Assembly: GCA_903838095.1 (NCBI GenBank) | Contig: CAILXE010000016.1 | Span: forward strand, 1 to 6,325 | Direction: 5' to 3' | Origin: an uncultured Chlorobiaceae bacterium | Lineage (GTDB): Bacteria > Bacteroidota > Chlorobiia > Chlorobiales > Chlorobiaceae | DNA: 6,325 nucleotides | In this document: piece after piece, positions 5,023 to 6,325 of the stretch | Numbering within the stretch: position 1 is the stretch's first letter | Layout: each line of letters begins with the position of its first letter | Program-made: the position numbers and the translations under genes | Notes under the pieces: generated by a model | Told to the model about the DNA's origin: nothing | Database searches by the model: none | Seen by the model: only the letters and a program-made list of their open reading frames with translations

Positions 5023-6084
5023 TCATGGTTCAAGACGATCAAGAAAATTCCTCACCATGCCGCTGACCGTTGCAACATCAATAAGAAAAGCGTCATGGCC
5101 ATAAGGTTCGTCGAGGTAGAGAATGCTCGAATTCGGCATGAATCGGGCAAGCTCTTCCTGCTCCTCTTTCGGGTAGAGAATGTCTGAATTGATCGACAGA
5201 ATTTCCACAGGGATCTTTATCGAACGCAAGACCTCTTCATACTCTCCCCTGCCTCGTGAAAGGTCGTGCATATCCATCGCTCTGGTAAGAGTGATATAGG
5301 TGTTGGCATCAAAACGCTCCACCAGTTTTCGCCCCTGATGGTGGAGGTAGCTCTCGACCTTGAAGGTTTTTCCCGCCTGCTGATACTCGCGGCCAAAGCG
5401 CGACTGAAAGTTTTCAAAGCTCCGGTAGGTGCACATCGCCATCATCCTTGCTGCCGCAAGACCTTTTGCCGGAGGATGACCCTCGTTATACCAGCCATCG
5501 TTCCAGTCACGATCAGCATAAATCGCCTGCCGCTGCGCTTCGCTCTGCCCGATACACCATGAAGAGTGACGCCCTGAAGCGCCCATTGGCATCAAAGCCT
5601 GAACAACATCTGGATAGAGAAAACCCCACTCAAGAACCTGCATTCCGCCAAGAGAGGCTCCAACCACAAGCTTGACGCGATCAATACCAAGCCCGGAAAG
5701 CAGGAGGCGTTGCACATGAACCATATCCCTGATGGTGATCAGTGGAAAATCGGGGCCATAATGGCTGCCGGTAAGAGGATTGAGGGAGATGGGGCCGGTT
5801 GTACCATAACAGCTCCCAAGCACATTGGAGCAGATAATGAAATCTGAGGTGTCATCAAACGCACCCCCTCTGGAAAACATCCCGGACCACCAGGCATCGG
5901 CATCTGCTGAACCGGTTAAAGCCTGGCAAATAAGAATCACATTATCTTTTGCGGCATTCAGGGTTCCCCATGTTCGATAGGCTACCCGAACCGAGGGAAG
6001 AACGCCACCAAGCTCAGCAGTAAATGGCTCGTTTGAATCGAAATAGTGCGTTTTTTCTGAAATGATATCAGTATATGCTCTCAT
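5023..6084 (-). CDS. metX: homoserine O-acetyltransferase
   Basis: MetX transfers an acetyl group from acetyl-CoA to homoserine, the first committed step of methionine synthesis by direct sulfhydrylation. It is a cytosolic alpha/beta-hydrolase-fold enzyme. From the ATG at 6084 it has 353 residues. AYRTWGTLN (35-43) and NPLTGSHYGPDFPLITIRDM (102-121) are family signatures. The nucleophile is Ser144 in GASLGGMQ, with Asp301 (NSDILYP) and His330 (YGHDAFL) completing the triad. The usual HALTG element is QALTG here (Gln54). The frame stays open to a TTG at 6216, but those 44 extra codons look unlike a protein and cover the leader next to the riboswitch. An ATG at 6093, three codons upstream, is equally possible, since neither has a ribosome binding site. 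Acetyl rather than succinyl specificity is inferred from the family. Expression should be repressed by S-adenosylmethionine through the upstream riboswitch. Confidence 0.94.
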   Translation of the reverse strand: MRAYTDIISEKTHYFDSNEPFTAELGGVLPSVRVAYRTWGTLNAAKDNVILICQALTGSADADAWWSGMFSRGGAFDDTSDFIICSNVLGSCYGTTGPISLNPLTGSHYGPDFPLITIRDMVHVQRLLLSGLGIDRVKLVVGASLGGMQVLEWGFLYPDVVQALMPMGASGRHSSWCIGQSEAQRQAIYADRDWNDGWYNEGHPPAKGLAAARMMAMCTYRSFENFQSRFGREYQQAGKTFKVESYLHHQGRKLVERFDANTYITLTRAMDMHDLSRGRGEYEEVLRSIKIPVEILSINSDILYPKEEQEELARFMPNSSILYLDEPYGHDAFLIDVATVSGMVRNFLDRLEP

Positions 6085-6115
6085 GCGCTTCATATCAGTT
6101 TTGAAAAGCTTGTTC

Positions 6116-6135
6116 AAAAACCACCTTATGGGTAG
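6116..6135 (-). terminator. candidate terminator in the metX leader
   Basis: On the minus strand CTACC (6135-6131) can pair with GGTGG (6125-6121) around CATAA, followed directly by TTTTT (6120-6116). This is the right layout for an intrinsic terminator acting as the riboswitch expression platform, 31 bases before the metX ATG. The stem has only five pairs, one of them G-T. I could not trace an anti-terminator pairing with the riboswitch by eye, so translational control remains possible. Confidence 0.35.
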
Positions 6136-6230
6136 CGCTATCATGTCGAAAGAACGCAAACAACCCTGATAGAACGGGTTACAGGAAAATGTCTGAAGAG
6201 AGGTATGAACCTGCAAGGAAAGGCATACAT

Positions 6231-6325
6231 ACCATCATCATTCCCGGTTCTTTTCTCCGGGATGGAATTGGCACCGATCATCGTGCAATGACGGTTGCCA
6301 AGGCTTCTCAGGGCCAGTCCCTCCA
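6231..6325 (-). promoter_or_regulatory. SAM-I (S-box) riboswitch upstream of metX, 5' end cut by window
   Basis: On the minus strand the sequence opens GGAGGGACTGGCCC, then TGAGAAGCC and TTGGCAACC, then GGTGCCAATTCC, and ends GGGAATGATGATGG. These are the conserved blocks of the SAM-I aptamer in the right order. The P4 stem is TCCCGG (6262-6257) paired with CCGGGA (6247-6242) around a loop of nine bases. The 5' strand of P1 and the outermost bases of P2 lie beyond the window. Binding of S-adenosylmethionine stabilises the aptamer and lowers expression of the downstream gene, which fits metX. About 150 bases separate the aptamer from the metX start, room for an expression platform. Confidence 0.92.

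Noticed and set aside
4864..5187. 107-codon plus-strand frame crossing the serS end and the REP-like hairpin
   Set aside because: It overlaps the motif-rich end of serS, the palindrome and the metX 3' end, and its translation has no domain character.
6162..6180. AACCC/GGGTT hairpin in the metX leader as a terminator
   Set aside because: The stem has five pairs around a nine-base loop and no T-run follows, so it is weaker than the candidate at 6116-6135.

Overview
The window looks like a chromosomal segment of a green sulfur bacterium (Chlorobiaceae, Chlorobium/Pelodictyon type). The best taxonomic marker is the short-chain dehydrogenase at 2365-3096. It closely resembles, from memory, the structurally studied sepiapterin reductase of Chlorobaculum tepidum, including the TGAGKGIG, NNAG, YxxxK and late Trp196 signatures. 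The housekeeping genes have moderate GC and none has a clear Shine-Dalgarno sequence, which fits the Bacteroidota/Chlorobi group.

Positions 1-1106 (minus strand) are mobile integron cassette DNA. A complete cassette spans 1106 down to 145. It holds one gene whose last codons and stop lie inside a compact folded attC site (139-186). The start of the cassette (GTTATCT on the minus strand) is the exact complement of the inverse core of its own attC (AGATAAC). This fixes the cassette edge nine bases before the ATG. No integrase gene is visible on the side where one would be expected. A second cassette begins at 144 and runs off the window. Its gene looks like the start of a BrnT-like toxin interrupted by an in-frame TGA.

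The complete cassette gene (153-1097) is the most unusual item. After Met removal its N-terminus aligns without gaps to HslV/proteasome beta subunits, with Thr1, Asp17, Lys33 and Gly47 at the canonical positions. Its C-terminus carries a SEC-C zinc-binding motif (CxC-x8-CH). I read it as a cassette-borne N-terminal-nucleophile hydrolase with a SEC-C tail.

Positions 1107-1642 are an AT-rich, mostly non-coding junction between the cassettes and the core genome. It contains a small hairpin close to the cassette edge, a possible promoter and one doubtful small ORF.

Positions 1643-4943 (plus strand) carry four co-oriented core genes: radC (JAB/MPN-like), the sepiapterin reductase, a GatB/YqeY-domain gene and serS. 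The last two are only 18 bp apart and probably share a transcript. A 67-bp REP-like double hairpin fills the short gap between convergent serS and metX.

Positions 5023-6325 (minus strand) hold metX (homoserine O-acetyltransferase), preceded by a roughly 150-nt leader and a SAM-I (S-box) riboswitch cut by the window edge. The first step of methionine synthesis is therefore under feedback control by S-adenosylmethionine.
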